Assembly (NCBI GenBank): GCA_023251775.1
Contig: JAHEYC010000027.1
Location: 1-41,160, forward strand
Length of the DNA: 41,160 nt
From: Sphingobacteriaceae bacterium
Lineage (GTDB): Bacteria; Bacteroidota; Bacteroidia; B-17B0; Aurantibacillaceae
Reading direction: 5' to 3'
Positions within the stretch are counted from its first letter, which is position 1. Each line of letters opens with the position of its first letter. The position numbers and the translations under genes were made by a program. The notes under the pieces were generated by a model, which ran no database searches, had not been told where the DNA came from, and saw only the letters and a list, made by a program, of their open reading frames with translations. This document shows positions 15,273 to 26,300 of this stretch, piece by piece.

Positions 15273-17228
15273 ATGATGAAAATTGTAGACGGTCCCGGCT
15301 TTGTGCCCGGAGATCTTTTAGCTCAGATCAACTCCCCCGCAGATCTTAAAAAACTGTCTAAGGAACAACTAACTCAATTAAGTAATGAGCTTCGTCAATT
15401 CATCATCGATCTTGTTTCGGTAAAAGGCGGACATTTTGGTGCTTCGCTTGGAGTTGTTGAACTCACTGTTGCATTACATTATGTTTTTAATACACCCTAC
15501 GATCAATTGGTTTGGGATGTTGGTCACCAAGCGTACGGACATAAAATTTTAACCGGTCGCCGTGACGTTTTTCACACGAACAGAAAATACAAAGGCATTA
15601 GTGGTTTTCCAAAACGCAGCGAAAGTAATTACGATACATTTGGTGTAGGACATTCATCTACAAGTATTGGCGCTGCATTAGGAATGGCAGTTGCAAGCAG
15701 GTATTTAAAAATAAAAGACAAACAACACATTGCCGTTATTGGTGATGGATCTATGACGGCGGGCATGGCGTTTGAAGCCATGAATCATGCCGGTGTTGAA
15801 AATGCAAATTTGTTGGTTGTATTAAATGATAATTGCATGAGCATTGACCCGAACGTTGGTGCTTTGAAAGAATATTTAACCGACATTACAACGTCGCATA
15901 CGTACAATAAAGCAAAAGATAAAATTTGGGATCTGTTAGGGAAAATTTCAAAATTTGGACCAAACGCCCAAGAGATCGCTTCAAAAATCGAGAACGCTGT
16001 AAAAACATCTTTACTTAAACAAAGTAATTTATTTGAATCATTAAAGTTCAGATATTTTGGTCCTGTTGATGGACATGACGTACAACGTTTAGCAACTGTG
16101 CTTGCAGATATTAAAGATATTCCCGGACCAAAAATTTTACATGTACTTACAAAAAAAGGAAAAGGCTATAAATTTGCTGAGCAAGGAAACGAAACGTTAT
16201 GGCATGCACCCGGAGTTTTTAATAAAGAAACCGGAGAGATAATTAAAGTAACGCCAAAAAATCCTCAACCTCCAAAGTATCAGGATGTATTTGGACATAC
16301 CATTGTTGAGTTAGCCGAAAAGAATTTAAAGATCATGGGAATTACTCCCGCTATGCCATCTGGCTCATCATTAAACATTATGATGAAAGCTATGCCCGAT
16401 AGAGCAGTGGATGTGGGAATTGCCGAACAACACGCCGTAACATTTAGCGCAGGTTTAGCAACACAAGGATTATTGCCTTTCTGTAATATTTATTCATCGT
16501 TCATGCAACGCGCGTACGATCAAGTTGTGCATGATGTTGCTTTACAAAAATTAAAAGTTGTGTTTTGTTTAGATAGAGGAGGATTAGCAGGAGCAGATGG
16601 ACCAACACATCACGGCGCATTTGATATTGCGTATTTCCGTTGCATTCCAAATATGATCGTGAGTGCGCCAATGAACGAAGAAGAACTTCGTAATTTGATG
16701 TACACAGCGCAATTGGATGAAACACAAGGACCATTCAGCATTCGTTACCCAAGAGGAAATGGTGTAATGGTAGATTGGAAAACACCGTTTAAGAAATTAG
16801 AAATTGGTAAAGGCAGAAAAATAAAAGATGGAAAAGATGTTGCCATACTTTCTATTGGTCACCCCGGAAATTTAGTTACCGAAGCCATTACAAAATTAGA
16901 AAGCGAAAATATTTCCGTTGCGCATTACGATATGCGTTTTGCAAAACCAATTGATGAGGAAATGCTTCACGAAGTTTTTTCTAAATTCAAAAAAGTAATT
17001 ACCGTTGAAGATGGTTGCATCATGGGCGGAATGGGCAGCGCTGTTTTAGAATTTATGGCCGATAATAATTATTCAGCACAAGTTGTTCGTTTAGGAATTC
17101 CCGATAATTTTATTGAGCACGGCGAACAAAGCGAATTGTATACTGAATGTGGATTTTCTCCAGAGGAAATTGCCAAAGCCACAAAAGAAATTCTTACGGA
17201 GACCTCAAAAAAGAAAAAAGCAATTTGA
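15273..17228 (+). CDS. dxs: 1-deoxy-D-xylulose-5-phosphate synthase
   Basis: 651 residues. Condenses pyruvate and glyceraldehyde 3-phosphate using thiamine diphosphate, the first step of the MEP isoprenoid pathway. Seen: GGHFGASLGVVELTVALHYVF, VWDVGHQAYGHKILTGRR, the ThDP motif GDGSMTAGMAFEAMNHAG to NDNCMSID, RYFGPVDGHDV, then AEQHAVTFSAGLA and DRGGLAGADGPTHHG. Two adjacent ATGs (15273, 15276) follow the promoter box. A GTG at 15303 would give MPGDLLAQINSPADL, closer to some family starts, and would leave about 25 bases of leader. It runs divergently from feoAB. Confidence 0.97.
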   Translation: MMKIVDGPGFVPGDLLAQINSPADLKKLSKEQLTQLSNELRQFIIDLVSVKGGHFGASLGVVELTVALHYVFNTPYDQLVWDVGHQAYGHKILTGRRDVFHTNRKYKGISGFPKRSESNYDTFGVGHSSTSIGAALGMAVASRYLKIKDKQHIAVIGDGSMTAGMAFEAMNHAGVENANLLVVLNDNCMSIDPNVGALKEYLTDITTSHTYNKAKDKIWDLLGKISKFGPNAQEIASKIENAVKTSLLKQSNLFESLKFRYFGPVDGHDVQRLATVLADIKDIPGPKILHVLTKKGKGYKFAEQGNETLWHAPGVFNKETGEIIKVTPKNPQPPKYQDVFGHTIVELAEKNLKIMGITPAMPSGSSLNIMMKAMPDRAVDVGIAEQHAVTFSAGLATQGLLPFCNIYSSFMQRAYDQVVHDVALQKLKVVFCLDRGGLAGADGPTHHGAFDIAYFRCIPNMIVSAPMNEEELRNLMYTAQLDETQGPFSIRYPRGNGVMVDWKTPFKKLEIGKGRKIKDGKDVAILSIGHPGNLVTEAITKLESENISVAHYDMRFAKPIDEEMLHEVFSKFKKVITVEDGCIMGGMGSAVLEFMADNNYSAQVVRLGIPDNFIEHGEQSELYTECGFSPEEIAKATKEILTETSKKKKAI

Positions 17229-17238
17229 TCAAAATAAA

Positions 17239-17260
17239 AAAGGCGCCCTAAAGCGCCTTT
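17239..17260. terminator. Bidirectional terminator between dxs and the T9SS protein gene
   Basis: 8-bp stem AAAGGCGC / GCGCCTTT (17239-17246 with 17253-17260) with a 6-base loop. The minus strand has a long T-tract afterwards, so it is strongest for the minus-strand gene at 17279-17959; it can also serve dxs. Confidence 0.85.
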
Positions 17261-17278
17261 CGTTATTTCAATATCTTT

Positions 17279-17959
17279 TTATTTCACAACCATTATTTTT
17301 CCTCTCGCAATGGTATTGCCTTTGTCAACAACATTAATGATATAAATTCCTTCGTTTAATCCATAAAGATCAACAGTATTCTTTCCCGAATTAAGACTTA
17401 CCACACGTTCGGTTTTCCCAATAGAGTTTGTAATGTAGGCAGTTAAACTTGTTGCAAGATCATTATTAATTATAACATGATCATTTGCAGGATTAGGATA
17501 AACACTTAATACATCTGTTTGAGAATACTCTTTTATTCCTGTTGGTGCCGAACACGCAATAGTTGGAAATGAAACAGCTGCGCATGTAGTTGAGCTCACC
17601 ATTAATGTTCCGTTAACCGTTGCAGTTGTTTCGTAATATATGGTCGTATTATTTCCACCGCTTCCAAAGCGAGTAACGATCGAATTTCCTTGCATATAAA
17701 CGAACTGAGCAAAACAATTCTTTAAAACTAATTCCGCGCCGGGTAAAAGGTAATACTGACGTTGATTACTTCCCAAGGTATCATAAAGTCTTACATTCGA
17801 ACAAACTTGAATGTATTGTCCTACACCTGTAAGTCCAACGGTATAAACACCCGGACTTCCAAAAACCGTTTGCGGCGCTTGAGTTTTAGTACACTGAGCC
17901 TTGTTAATACCTACAACGGCAAAAAGCGCAATAAGAATAGAAAATAATTTTGTTTTCAT
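17279..17959 (-). CDS. T9SS type A sorting domain protein
   Basis: 226 residues. Signal peptide (MKTKLFSILIALFAVVGINKAQ), a beta-rich middle with repeated Gly/Thr/Asn (GVYTVGLTGVGQYIQVCSN, GAELVLKNC), and a C-terminal type A sorting domain beginning SVYPNPANDHVIIN and ending GIYIINVVDKGNTIARGKIMVVK. It should cross the outer membrane by T9SS and stay on the surface or be released. ATG 17959 is preferred to an upstream in-frame ATG because the signal peptide starts there; TATCTTTG at 17985-17978 is a -7 box. Cargo role unknown. Confidence 0.85.
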   Translation of the reverse strand: MKTKLFSILIALFAVVGINKAQCTKTQAPQTVFGSPGVYTVGLTGVGQYIQVCSNVRLYDTLGSNQRQYYLLPGAELVLKNCFAQFVYMQGNSIVTRFGSGGNNTTIYYETTATVNGTLMVSSTTCAAVSFPTIACSAPTGIKEYSQTDVLSVYPNPANDHVIINNDLATSLTAYITNSIGKTERVVSLNSGKNTVDLYGLNEGIYIINVVDKGNTIARGKIMVVK

Positions 17960-18124
17960 GTGGATGATTTTACGTAGCAAAGATAGAGCAATATAAGGCC
18001 CCGGTAAAAACGCCCACTAATTTAAAGCAGAGCCTCACTAAGTTAAATACGTTAAAATGCGAATAGACCTGAATATCCCTTAGTCATATTGACCTAAATC
18101 ATGTCCGTTTTATGAGCATTATAC

Positions 18125-18155
18125 TTGTTAAAAGAGCATTAAACCCTTATATTTG
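18125..18155 (+). promoter_or_regulatory. Promoter for paaA
   Basis: TTG (18125-18127), 20 bases, TATATTTG (18148-18155): a well-formed Bacteroidota housekeeping promoter. It lies inside an in-frame upstream extension of paaA, arguing that the extension is not translated. Confidence 0.65.
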
Positions 18156-18183
18156 CTGTGCTGGGATGAAAGCCCGCCTTAAC

Positions 18184-19119
18184 ATGAGTGTAAACGTTGA
18201 AGAACTGTTCGAAAGCAAATTAGCCAAGAACGATATCATAGAACCAAAAGATTGGATGCCCGAGAATTATCGTAAGCATTTGATCCGTCAAATTTCTCAG
18301 CATGCCCATAGCGAAATTGTTGGGATGTTGCCTGAAGGAAATTGGATAACACGCGCCCCAAGTTTGCGTGCCAAATTAGTATTGCTTGCAAAAGTTCAAG
18401 ATGAAGGCGGACATGGATTATATTTATATACCGCTGCAGAATCTTTAGGAACAAGCCGCGATGAAATGTTAGACGCATTACATACAGGCAAAGCAAAATA
18501 TTCTTCTATTTTTAATTATCCAACTTTAACTTGGGCAGATATTGGCGCCATTGGTTGGTTAGTAGATGGCGCTGCAATTATGAATCAAGTAATGTTGCAA
18601 CGTACGTCATACGGACCATACGCTCGCGCGATGGTAAGAATTTGTAAAGAAGAAAGTTTTCATCAACGCCAAGGATATGAGGTAATGACCAAATTATCTT
18701 TCGGAACTCCTGAGCAAAAAGAAATGGCGCAAGATGCATTAAATCGTTGGTGGTATCCAACATTAATGATGTTTGGTCCACCCGATGCAGAAAGTCCAAA
18801 TAGCGATAACGCTATCAAGTGGAGAATTAAACGCGAAACGAACGATCAATTACGTCAGCGTTTTGTAAATCAAACCATCCCGCAAATAGAATATTTAGGA
18901 TTAACCTGTCCCGATAAAAGTTTGAAATGGAACGAAGCAAAAAAAGGTTACGATTTTAGCGAACCGGATTGGGCAGAGTTTAAAAATGTAATTCATGGTA
19001 ATGGTCCTTGCAATAAAGAAAGACTTGTATCAAGAAATAAATCGCACAAAGACGGAGAATGGGTGAGAGCAGCAGCTTCTGAATTTGCGCGAAAACAAAA
19101 CGAATCAACAGCAGCATAA
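18184..19119 (+). CDS. paaA: 1,2-phenylacetyl-CoA epoxidase subunit A (catalytic)
   Basis: 311 residues. Diiron oxygenase subunit that epoxidises the ring of phenylacetyl-CoA with O2 in aerobic phenylacetate breakdown. Carboxylate and His ligands are visible: Glu44 (HAHSEIVG), Glu74/His77 (QDEGGHG) and Glu157/His160 (EESFH). [21 protein letters not shown] and [13 protein letters not shown] are family blocks. Start chosen at 18184 ([10 protein letters not shown]); ATG 18166 is an alternative. The longest open frame begins at 18112, upstream of the promoter, and is not used. paaB follows 14 bases later. paaC is 10 kb away. Confidence 0.96.
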   Translation: MSVNVEELFESKLAKNDIIEPKDWMPENYRKHLIRQISQHAHSEIVGMLPEGNWITRAPSLRAKLVLLAKVQDEGGHGLYLYTAAESLGTSRDEMLDALHTGKAKYSSIFNYPTLTWADIGAIGWLVDGAAIMNQVMLQRTSYGPYARAMVRICKEESFHQRQGYEVMTKLSFGTPEQKEMAQDALNRWWYPTLMMFGPPDAESPNSDNAIKWRIKRETNDQLRQRFVNQTIPQIEYLGLTCPDKSLKWNEAKKGYDFSEPDWAEFKNVIHGNGPCNKERLVSRNKSHKDGEWVRAAASEFARKQNESTAA

Positions 19120-19133
19120 AATAGAATCTAGTT

Positions 19134-19421
19134 ATGGCAGACAGTCAAGGCCCATTATGGGAAGTATTTGTACAAAAAAAAGCAGGACAACCATTTGTTC
19201 ATTGTGGAAATTTGCATGCATTCGATAAAGAAATGGCATTACAAAATTCACGCGATCTTTATACACGTAGAGGAGAAGGAATGGCATTGTGGGTTGTTCT
19301 GTCGAGTAATATTGTTTCAAGCAGTCCCGAAGATATTGGAAGTTTTTTTGAACCAAGCAACGATAAGATCTTCCGTCACCCAACCTTCTATCAAATTCCT
19401 GATGGCGTTGGCCATATGTGA
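19134..19421 (+). CDS. paaB: 1,2-phenylacetyl-CoA epoxidase subunit B
   Basis: 95 residues, the usual length. Small subunit needed for a stable and active PaaABC(D)E complex. Seen: PLWEVFVQKKAGQPFVHCGNLHAFDKEMALQNSRDLYTRRGEG, then LWVVLSSNIVSSSPED and PTFYQIPDGVGHM. It directly follows paaA. The next gene in the usual operon, paaC, is not here; instead a long hairpin repeat and an antiparallel surface-protein operon follow. Confidence 0.95.
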   Translation: MADSQGPLWEVFVQKKAGQPFVHCGNLHAFDKEMALQNSRDLYTRRGEGMALWVVLSSNIVSSSPEDIGSFFEPSNDKIFRHPTFYQIPDGVGHM

Positions 19422-19469
19422 TCAAAAAAATTCTTCGCAGCTACGCTGCTTGAAGCGTCCGATTTTTTA

Positions 19470-19609
19470 GCCACGAATTACACGAATTAACACGAATCTA
19501 TGTGTGATCAGATTTCACAAATCTGTGTGTATTATAAAACACACTTTACACACAGATTAGTGCAATTTTAAATAAACCCAGATTAGTGAAAATTAGTGAA
19601 ATTCGTGGC
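19470..19609. repeat. CCACGAATT-type iterated hairpin after paaB
   Basis: 140 bases bounded by a perfect 10-bp inverted repeat GCCACGAATT / AATTCGTGGC (19470-19479 with 19600-19609). The left arm repeats ACACGAATT units, and inner segments such as ACACAGATTAGTG and CAGATTAGTGAAAATTAGTG repeat on the right. Two small GC-rich hairpins flank it: GCAGC/GCTGC just upstream (about 19438-19450) and CCTCGGC/GCCGAGG at 19621-19637. It lies between the convergent ends of paaB and the surface operon. Confidence 0.8.
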
Positions 19610-19649
19610 AAAACACATCACCTCGGCGTAGCCGAGGCTCCGAAGTAAT

Positions 19650-21092
19650 TTAATTCCTCACAAACACACTGTAAGGATCCACCGATAGTTCAACTCTCTT
19701 TGATGATACTTTGAAAGTTGTAAGATCAATAAAATTCAAAAAACCATTTCTTCCTGTGCAAGCTGCCGAATGATGCGGTGCAGGCCCATCGGTAAATAAA
19801 TTTCTGCTGGCAACGTATAATATTTTTTTATTTTCATCAACGCCAATTCCATGCGGCATATATCCAACCGATACAGGCGGCTTTGCTGCAAAGGTAGAAA
19901 TATCAATTTCGGTGATGGTGCCTTTTTGTCCCGCAACACTAACCGAATCATAAGGCGAAGAAACATACATTTTATTTAGTCCGTAAGAAATAGCGATCTC
20001 CAAAGGGTAATATCCTGTTGGAATGATATTCGTAATTTGTTTGGTTGCTATATTATATACGCGCACATCATTTGTTTTTTGACAGGTAATAAAGAACGAT
20101 TGTTTATCGGGAGAAAGAATGATCTCGTGCGCATCCAATTTACTAAGCGATGAAGGCGGAAATCCCGGCTCAATGCTAATTTGATCAGCGCCGGTAAAAG
20201 CGGTATCAATTTTCCAAATAAAATTCCCTGTTTGTGCAGTTACATAAATAGTATCATTGGTAGCATTTAATGCAACGCCATGCGGATAATTAAATCCGGG
20301 AACATTGTAAATTAATTTCATTTTTTCAAGATCAACAGAAGCAATGTGTCCGTTACTCGTCCATGCAACGCAATACGCTCGTTTTCCATCGCTCGAAATA
20401 GTAAGTGTATTCCAATCATAATTGGGCCCAAGCGTTGTTTCGGCAACAAAGGAATCATCAGAGCATCTGAATTTTTGGATAAGACTGTTAGCAACGAATA
20501 CAACATACCAATAATTTCCGTCGGGCGAAACCTTTATCGTGTGCGGAACTTCAACCACATTAGTTTTATTTCCAACAGTGATATATCTTATTGGAAGTTG
20601 AGTTTCCGAATCCATAACAGTTACCACATCGCAACCTTGGTTAACCACATAAGTTTTTTTTCTGTTAGGATTGTCGGCCCATTTTATCTCTCCATTAATA
20701 TTTGGCGCACCGGCATCGATCCAATCTTTTATGGTCTTTACTTCTTCTTTTGTTAGTGCGCTTTTATTTAAAGGCATGGTTGGACCATTCATTAATCCAA
20801 ATTCAGGATACGTATTAATGAAATAACATAAGGATGAAAAATCACTTCTGAACGGGATCACTGCCGCGCCTGAACTTGTACCTTTAAAAAGATCGTTCCA
20901 TGTAGAAAGATTTAATCCTGAAGCAGCTTTGTAACTTTTATTATTGTGACAACCTTCTGTGGCGCAGGTTAAGGCAACGATCTTTCCAACATCATTTGGG
21001 TAATCTCCAAAGTTAGCAAGACCTATATCTTTTTTACATGAGAAGAACAAAACAGTAACTAGTAAGAAAATATGTTTGGAGATGTCCCTCAT
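19650..21092 (-). CDS. Lipoprotein with c-type cytochrome-like domain and YVTN beta-propeller
   Basis: 480 residues. Lipobox ending FFSC (Cys19). Residues about 30-130 resemble a c-type cytochrome domain: Cys43/Cys48/His49 (CATEGCH, four residues between the Cys instead of two), Met106 in GPTMPLNKSALT, and IKDWIDAGAPN. Residues about 140-480 form a YVTN/lactonase-type beta-propeller (PHTIKVSPDGNYWYVV, PHGVALNATNDTIYVT, PHGIGVDENKKILYVAS). The role may be electron transfer or a surface scaffold; heme binding is not proven. Its ATG overlaps the upstream gene's stop as ATGA, so it is the last gene of a three-gene operon. Confidence 0.82.
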   Translation of the reverse strand: MRDISKHIFLLVTVLFFSCKKDIGLANFGDYPNDVGKIVALTCATEGCHNNKSYKAASGLNLSTWNDLFKGTSSGAAVIPFRSDFSSLCYFINTYPEFGLMNGPTMPLNKSALTKEEVKTIKDWIDAGAPNINGEIKWADNPNRKKTYVVNQGCDVVTVMDSETQLPIRYITVGNKTNVVEVPHTIKVSPDGNYWYVVFVANSLIQKFRCSDDSFVAETTLGPNYDWNTLTISSDGKRAYCVAWTSNGHIASVDLEKMKLIYNVPGFNYPHGVALNATNDTIYVTAQTGNFIWKIDTAFTGADQISIEPGFPPSSLSKLDAHEIILSPDKQSFFITCQKTNDVRVYNIATKQITNIIPTGYYPLEIAISYGLNKMYVSSPYDSVSVAGQKGTITEIDISTFAAKPPVSVGYMPHGIGVDENKKILYVASRNLFTDGPAPHHSAACTGRNGFLNFIDLTTFKVSSKRVELSVDPYSVFVRN

Positions 21093-23299
21093 TTAATGAT
21101 CACTAATTTAGCCGAATGAATTTTAGCTTCTTCCGATGAACATACATTTAAATAATACACACCTACAGCGATTGTAGTTGTATTTAATGAGAACGTCATA
21201 TCGTGAACTTTAGTATTCAAAACAACCTCACCTATCGAATTATAAAGATAAACAATTGCGGAATTACTTAAATTTTTTGGCAGACGAACGATCACATGAT
21301 CCTTAGCAGGATTAGGATAAATTAACATCTGCGTTTCTTTTTCCTCATTTAGTTCATGTATTCCCACAGGAGCTTTTGAATTAAAAAAGTGTAAACCGCC
21401 TGCATGGTTTCCTACAAATAGATCACGTTTGCTATCGCCGTTCACATCTACATATTGTATCGCGCTTCGTGGGCCTGCGTTAATAGAATTTACCATACTA
21501 TCCAAAAGATTGAACGTGCCGCTTAAATTTCCATCAATATTATCATAAAAATAAATACGTCCGCTAATAGAACCGCATAATAATTTATAAGTACCCGCAT
21601 CATCGTACATAAATGGCGCGCAACTTCCATCGGTACTATAAAGTGATGGTGCTCCTTTTACATTTACATTTCCAAAAGTAGTGGTGATCAAAGAAAATGA
21701 AGGAACAGTTGTTGTGCCCACATTTTTATAATACGCTAATCTTCCATTTCGCAAACCAACTAAAAGATCCAAAAGATTATCTTTATTAACGTCGATCAAT
21801 TGTGGGTAAGGCGCTCCTTGCGTTGTGGTAATTCCAAAATAATTATAGAAATAATTTGTAAACGCAAACGGATTTCCATTTCCCGCGGTGTTCTCTACAA
21901 AATGAATTTTTCCATAGTAATCGGCTAATACCATATCCATATCATTATCGCCATCTATATCACCAAACGTTGGCACTAAACCCACCAAAGTATTTGTAGT
22001 TGCAAATGCAGAGATATTGGCGTAATCATTTGTTATAAGTGTATAAGCAGGTTGAGTCAATGTACCAATGTTTTTGTATAACGAAAGTTTTGTTTTTAAA
22101 ACGCCGGTTTGATAGTAGCCCATATTTCCAACAACAAGATCTTTTAATCCATCGGCGTCAACATCTATCACAACAGGATAAGCCCCTTCGCCAAGTTCTA
22201 TCATTTCATCTTGTAAAAAGTCACCTTTTTTAAATTGAAAGTAAGATGCAGTTACTGTGCTGGTATTTTCATACAACCAAACGCTTGCTGTATTTTCGCC
22301 ATTGATAGAATTAGGGCAGACAATAAGATCTTTTTTTCCATCGTTGTTCACGTCTATATGATGTCCACAAGGAAAACTATTTAAATTGATCACTTGCGTA
22401 GAAGCTTTTAATGGATAGTTAGGATATAGTTTTGTGGTATCGCCAATATGCGCAACGGTAGCACTGCCTGTATTATCCAAATACAACATTCTATTGCACG
22501 ATACATCTCCCAATAACAGATCTTTATCGCCATCACCATCTCTGTCAAAACACAATAAGCAAGAACCCGAATGTAAATTTGGATCTGAAGTTTTGAATTG
22601 ATTCAATGCAACAGCACAATTACTTTCCGAAAAATCTCCCCATGTTGTCTCGTTCAATTCAAATACCAAACTATCGGCATTGCTGTATAATTCTTTACTC
22701 ATATTTTTGTGATACTCCAACTGAAAACCACTGGCGTTGAAAGCCACAATGTCAAGATCACCATCATTATCAATATCCGAAAATCCCGGCAACGAAATTG
22801 GACTCGAATAGATATTAATATAGTTGGCTGTAGTAGTTGGCGTTGCATTAGAAATAAGTAGTTGTTTTTCTAGCGTAAAACTTAAAGTGGATACAGAAAC
22901 ATTCTTATAAACTTTAATTCCACCAAGGGCATACGTAAACAGATCCGCTTTACCATCATTATTATAATCGTGAAAACACGCCCATTGTTGCACTGTAGGA
23001 AGTTGAGCGTTGTAAGAATTCGCAAACGAATATTTTGTTTGTCCTGCACTACCCTGATTAATAAAACACCTAAAGATCCCGTACGAGAAATTATTTACTT
23101 TATCAAAAGCAATAAGATCGTTCTTAGAATCATTGTTGAGGTCGAGTTCCGAAAAAATGCAGGCATTTAAACCGCCCGCCCAAGGAAGTTTAAGCGAATA
23201 CCCATTTTTAATAACACTAATGGTATCAAAACCTACAGGAAGTTGGGCAATAGAAAAATTAAAAAAAAGAAGAAAGAATAACGTTGTAAACCTTATCAC
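21089..23299 (-). CDS. FG-GAP/VCBS repeat T9SS type A surface protein, GTG start
   Basis: 736 residues from GTG 23299. Signal peptide MIRFTTLFFLLFFNFSIAQ. About nine calcium-loop motifs of the FG-GAP/VCBS type are spread along the protein, for example DLNNDSKNDLIAF, DYNNDGKADLF, DIDNDGDLDIVAF, DRDGDGDKDLLLG, DVDADGLKDLVVG and DVNGDSKRDLFVG. They suggest an integrin-like beta-propeller. The C-terminus is a type A sorting domain (MLIYPNPAKDHVIV to GVYYLNV). The GTG puts the signal peptide at the N-terminus and lies 25 bases after the upstream stop; an ATG at 23371 would overlap the upstream gene by 47 bases. Probably adhesive. Confidence 0.85.
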   Translation of the reverse strand: MIRFTTLFFLLFFNFSIAQLPVGFDTISVIKNGYSLKLPWAGGLNACIFSELDLNNDSKNDLIAFDKVNNFSYGIFRCFINQGSAGQTKYSFANSYNAQLPTVQQWACFHDYNNDGKADLFTYALGGIKVYKNVSVSTLSFTLEKQLLISNATPTTTANYINIYSSPISLPGFSDIDNDGDLDIVAFNASGFQLEYHKNMSKELYSNADSLVFELNETTWGDFSESNCAVALNQFKTSDPNLHSGSCLLCFDRDGDGDKDLLLGDVSCNRMLYLDNTGSATVAHIGDTTKLYPNYPLKASTQVINLNSFPCGHHIDVNNDGKKDLIVCPNSINGENTASVWLYENTSTVTASYFQFKKGDFLQDEMIELGEGAYPVVIDVDADGLKDLVVGNMGYYQTGVLKTKLSLYKNIGTLTQPAYTLITNDYANISAFATTNTLVGLVPTFGDIDGDNDMDMVLADYYGKIHFVENTAGNGNPFAFTNYFYNYFGITTTQGAPYPQLIDVNKDNLLDLLVGLRNGRLAYYKNVGTTTVPSFSLITTTFGNVNVKGAPSLYSTDGSCAPFMYDDAGTYKLLCGSISGRIYFYDNIDGNLSGTFNLLDSMVNSINAGPRSAIQYVDVNGDSKRDLFVGNHAGGLHFFNSKAPVGIHELNEEKETQMLIYPNPAKDHVIVRLPKNLSNSAIVYLYNSIGEVVLNTKVHDMTFSLNTTTIAVGVYYLNVCSSEEAKIHSAKLVIIK

Positions 23300-23324
23300 T
23301 AAGCTGCGCGAGAACAAGATCGTA

Positions 23325-26300
23325 TTACTTGAGCAAGGTAACGTGTCCTTTACGTGTATGTTTCTTACCATCTAAAGAGGTAAATGTAACTAAATATACA
23401 TAAACTTCGTTCTTACAAAGCTTACCTTTGTAGGATCCATCCCAACCTTTATCCATATCAGTTGTGGTAGCTAGTTTTTCACCCCATCTGTCGTAGATAA
23501 TTAAAGTCACATCCGATATTCCGGTTCCGTGAACTTTGAAAGTTTCATTCAATCCATCTTCGTTTGGCGTGAACACGTTTGGTATATAAATATTGTAATT
23601 ATTTGTAACCTCTATACAAACATCATCAAATGCCTTACAACCAAATTCGTTTATGGCTTGTGCTTTATAGCAGCCACTATTTTTTGGCATGATCTGAGTG
23701 ATAGGACAAACTGCACAAATAATATCCTCACCGGCGATCCATGTGATAGTTCCCGTTCCTTTGGCAATGATCTGCATTGGTTCATCAGAGTTGAATGTAG
23801 AATTAACACCGGCCGAAACAGTTGGCGTAGGATTTACTTTTACAAGAACCGAAGCCGTAACTGTACAGAAATTGAACTCAGAAATATTAACCGTGTAAAT
23901 GGTTGTTGTTACAGGATTAGCAATTGGATTTGGAATATTATTATTATTTAAACTTCCTTTCGGCATCCATAAATATGTGCTGCTTCCTCCTGCATTTAAA
24001 CCAATTGATTCTCCTTCGCAGATCTCAACACTACGACTAACAGTTGCAGTAATGGTAGGAATTACCTGAAGTAATATTTCTTTGGTAAATGTACAAGTCA
24101 GTGTTCCTGTAGTGTTGTACCCCATTACTGTATAATTTGTAGAAGCGCTAGGTGTTGCAACTGCAGTACTATTTGTGAATGTATTAAGCGTGCTCATCGG
24201 TGACATAGAATAATTTTGTGCACCCGATGCAAATATCATAGCGCTTGCACCTTGACAAATTTTTGTTGGATTAACACTTAACTGAAGCAATGGTTTAGGG
24301 ACAACATTTATAGTAATAGAAGTTGTTCCTATACAAATACCATTATTTCCGGTTAAGAAATACGTTGTAGTAACTGCAGGAGAAGCTACAACAAAGTTTG
24401 ATGTGGTTGTGTTTAATGTATTACCCGGACTCCACACATAATTATTAGCACCGTTTGCATTAATGTTTGCTTTGTCGCCTTCGCATATCACCGTTTTATC
24501 GGCAACAACCATAATGGTTGGTAAAGGAATAACTGTGACATCAATAGCAGCAATTGCAGTACAAGTTGCTAATTCACCAAGGAGGGTGTATTGTGTATTA
24601 AGAAATGGTGTAATAGAAATTGAATTACCCGTTGTGGTGTTTGTTGGAGAACCTAACGTCCACGTATACGATGACGCACCGTTGGCATTAATGATCGTTG
24701 TTGTTCCTGCACAAATTGGAGGAATAAATGGCGTGATACTTACTGTAGGATTTGCCACAACAGTAATGATGGCATTTTGTGCTTGACTATGACATCCAAC
24801 ACTTGTTCCAATAACACTGTATACAGAAGTAATAGTTGGATTGCCAACAACAGTGGCACCAAATATTGTATTTAATGCAGTTGGTGGCGACCACGTATAC
24901 GTAGTTGCACCCGTTGCGCTAATAGTTGCGCTTGTTCCCGCACACATACTACTTGATACAGTTGCTAATATTGGATTTGGTAATACAGTTAAATTAAATG
25001 TGGTTGAATTTGTACACGTTCCCGAAATTCCAAATACAGAAAGTGTTCCAACACTTAACACACCTACTACAGGAGGCGTAACAACAATATTTGCAACAGT
25101 TAAGTTTGGAGTCGAATATCCTCCGGGTAATGTCCATGTATAGTTAGACGCACCATTAGATGTTACAAGAACCGTATTTGTGGAGCCGTTAAAGTTTTGT
25201 GAACAAACTGTATTATTACCAACAACAGTAATAGTTGGTAAAGGAATTACTTGTGCGTTAGCAATAACAGTTTGTGAACAACCTGCGGTTGTAGTTCCAA
25301 CTACTTGGTAAGGACCACTCATATTTGCTTGTGCATTTAAGATCACAGGATTTTGTAGAGTAGAACTATAGGCTAAAGGACCGCTCCACGCAAATGTTGC
25401 TGCAGGAACTGAATTGACAGTTAATGATAAATTTTGCGCAACGCAGATGCTTACGTTAGCGGTATTAAGAACAGGAATTGGATTTACAGTTACGTTTGAA
25501 ACTGCATAACTCATACAACCAAGTGCAGTTCCCCACACGGTATAAGAAGTATTTACTAAAGGAGCAACTGTTGCAGAAGTTGCACTAATTGCATTTGCAC
25601 CGGCCGACCAAGTATAATTACCCGCACCACCCGCTGTTAGAACTGCCGTAGCACCTTGACAAATGTTTGGTGAGTTAACGGTGATAGTTGGTGAAGGATT
25701 GATATTGATACAAACGGTATTTGATGTCAATGTACTATTACATCCCGTTACTGATGCCTGAAAACATGTAGTGGCCGATAATGTTGGTGTGATGATAGAA
25801 GATGTATTTGTTGCAATGATCGTCCATGGGCCTGTAGAACTTGGCGCACTTAACCATTTTATGGAACCGGAAAAGGAGTTAATTGCAACAGTTGCAGCAG
25901 TTCCATAACAAACACTAGCAGGCGCAGTTACTGTTCCTACAGATGGAGGGGATGTACTAACAACTACGTTAACAACTGCACTTGCGGTCCAGCAACCTGT
26001 TGGTCCACCACCAACCCATACAGTGTATTGTGTTGTTACAACAGGAGAAGCAATCGGATTAGAACACGTGATGCAACTTAAGGATGCACCCGGAGCCCAT
26101 GAATAAGTTAAGGGTCCGCCACCACAACCATTGTTAACCACTGCACTTAGTTGTGCTGTTTGCGGTAAACAAATGCTTGGAGGATTTGAACTTGCAATTA
26201 CAGTAGGCTGAACAAAATTACCCGGAGTTGTAAATACTTGTGTTGCGGTCCATCCACTAAAAGTAAATCCTCCATACACTTCGCGTATCCTGAATTTGTA

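Noticed and set aside
18112-18183. Longer N-terminus of paaA
   Set aside because: The extra codons contain a well-formed promoter (TTG-N20-TATATTTG) and are not like the family start.
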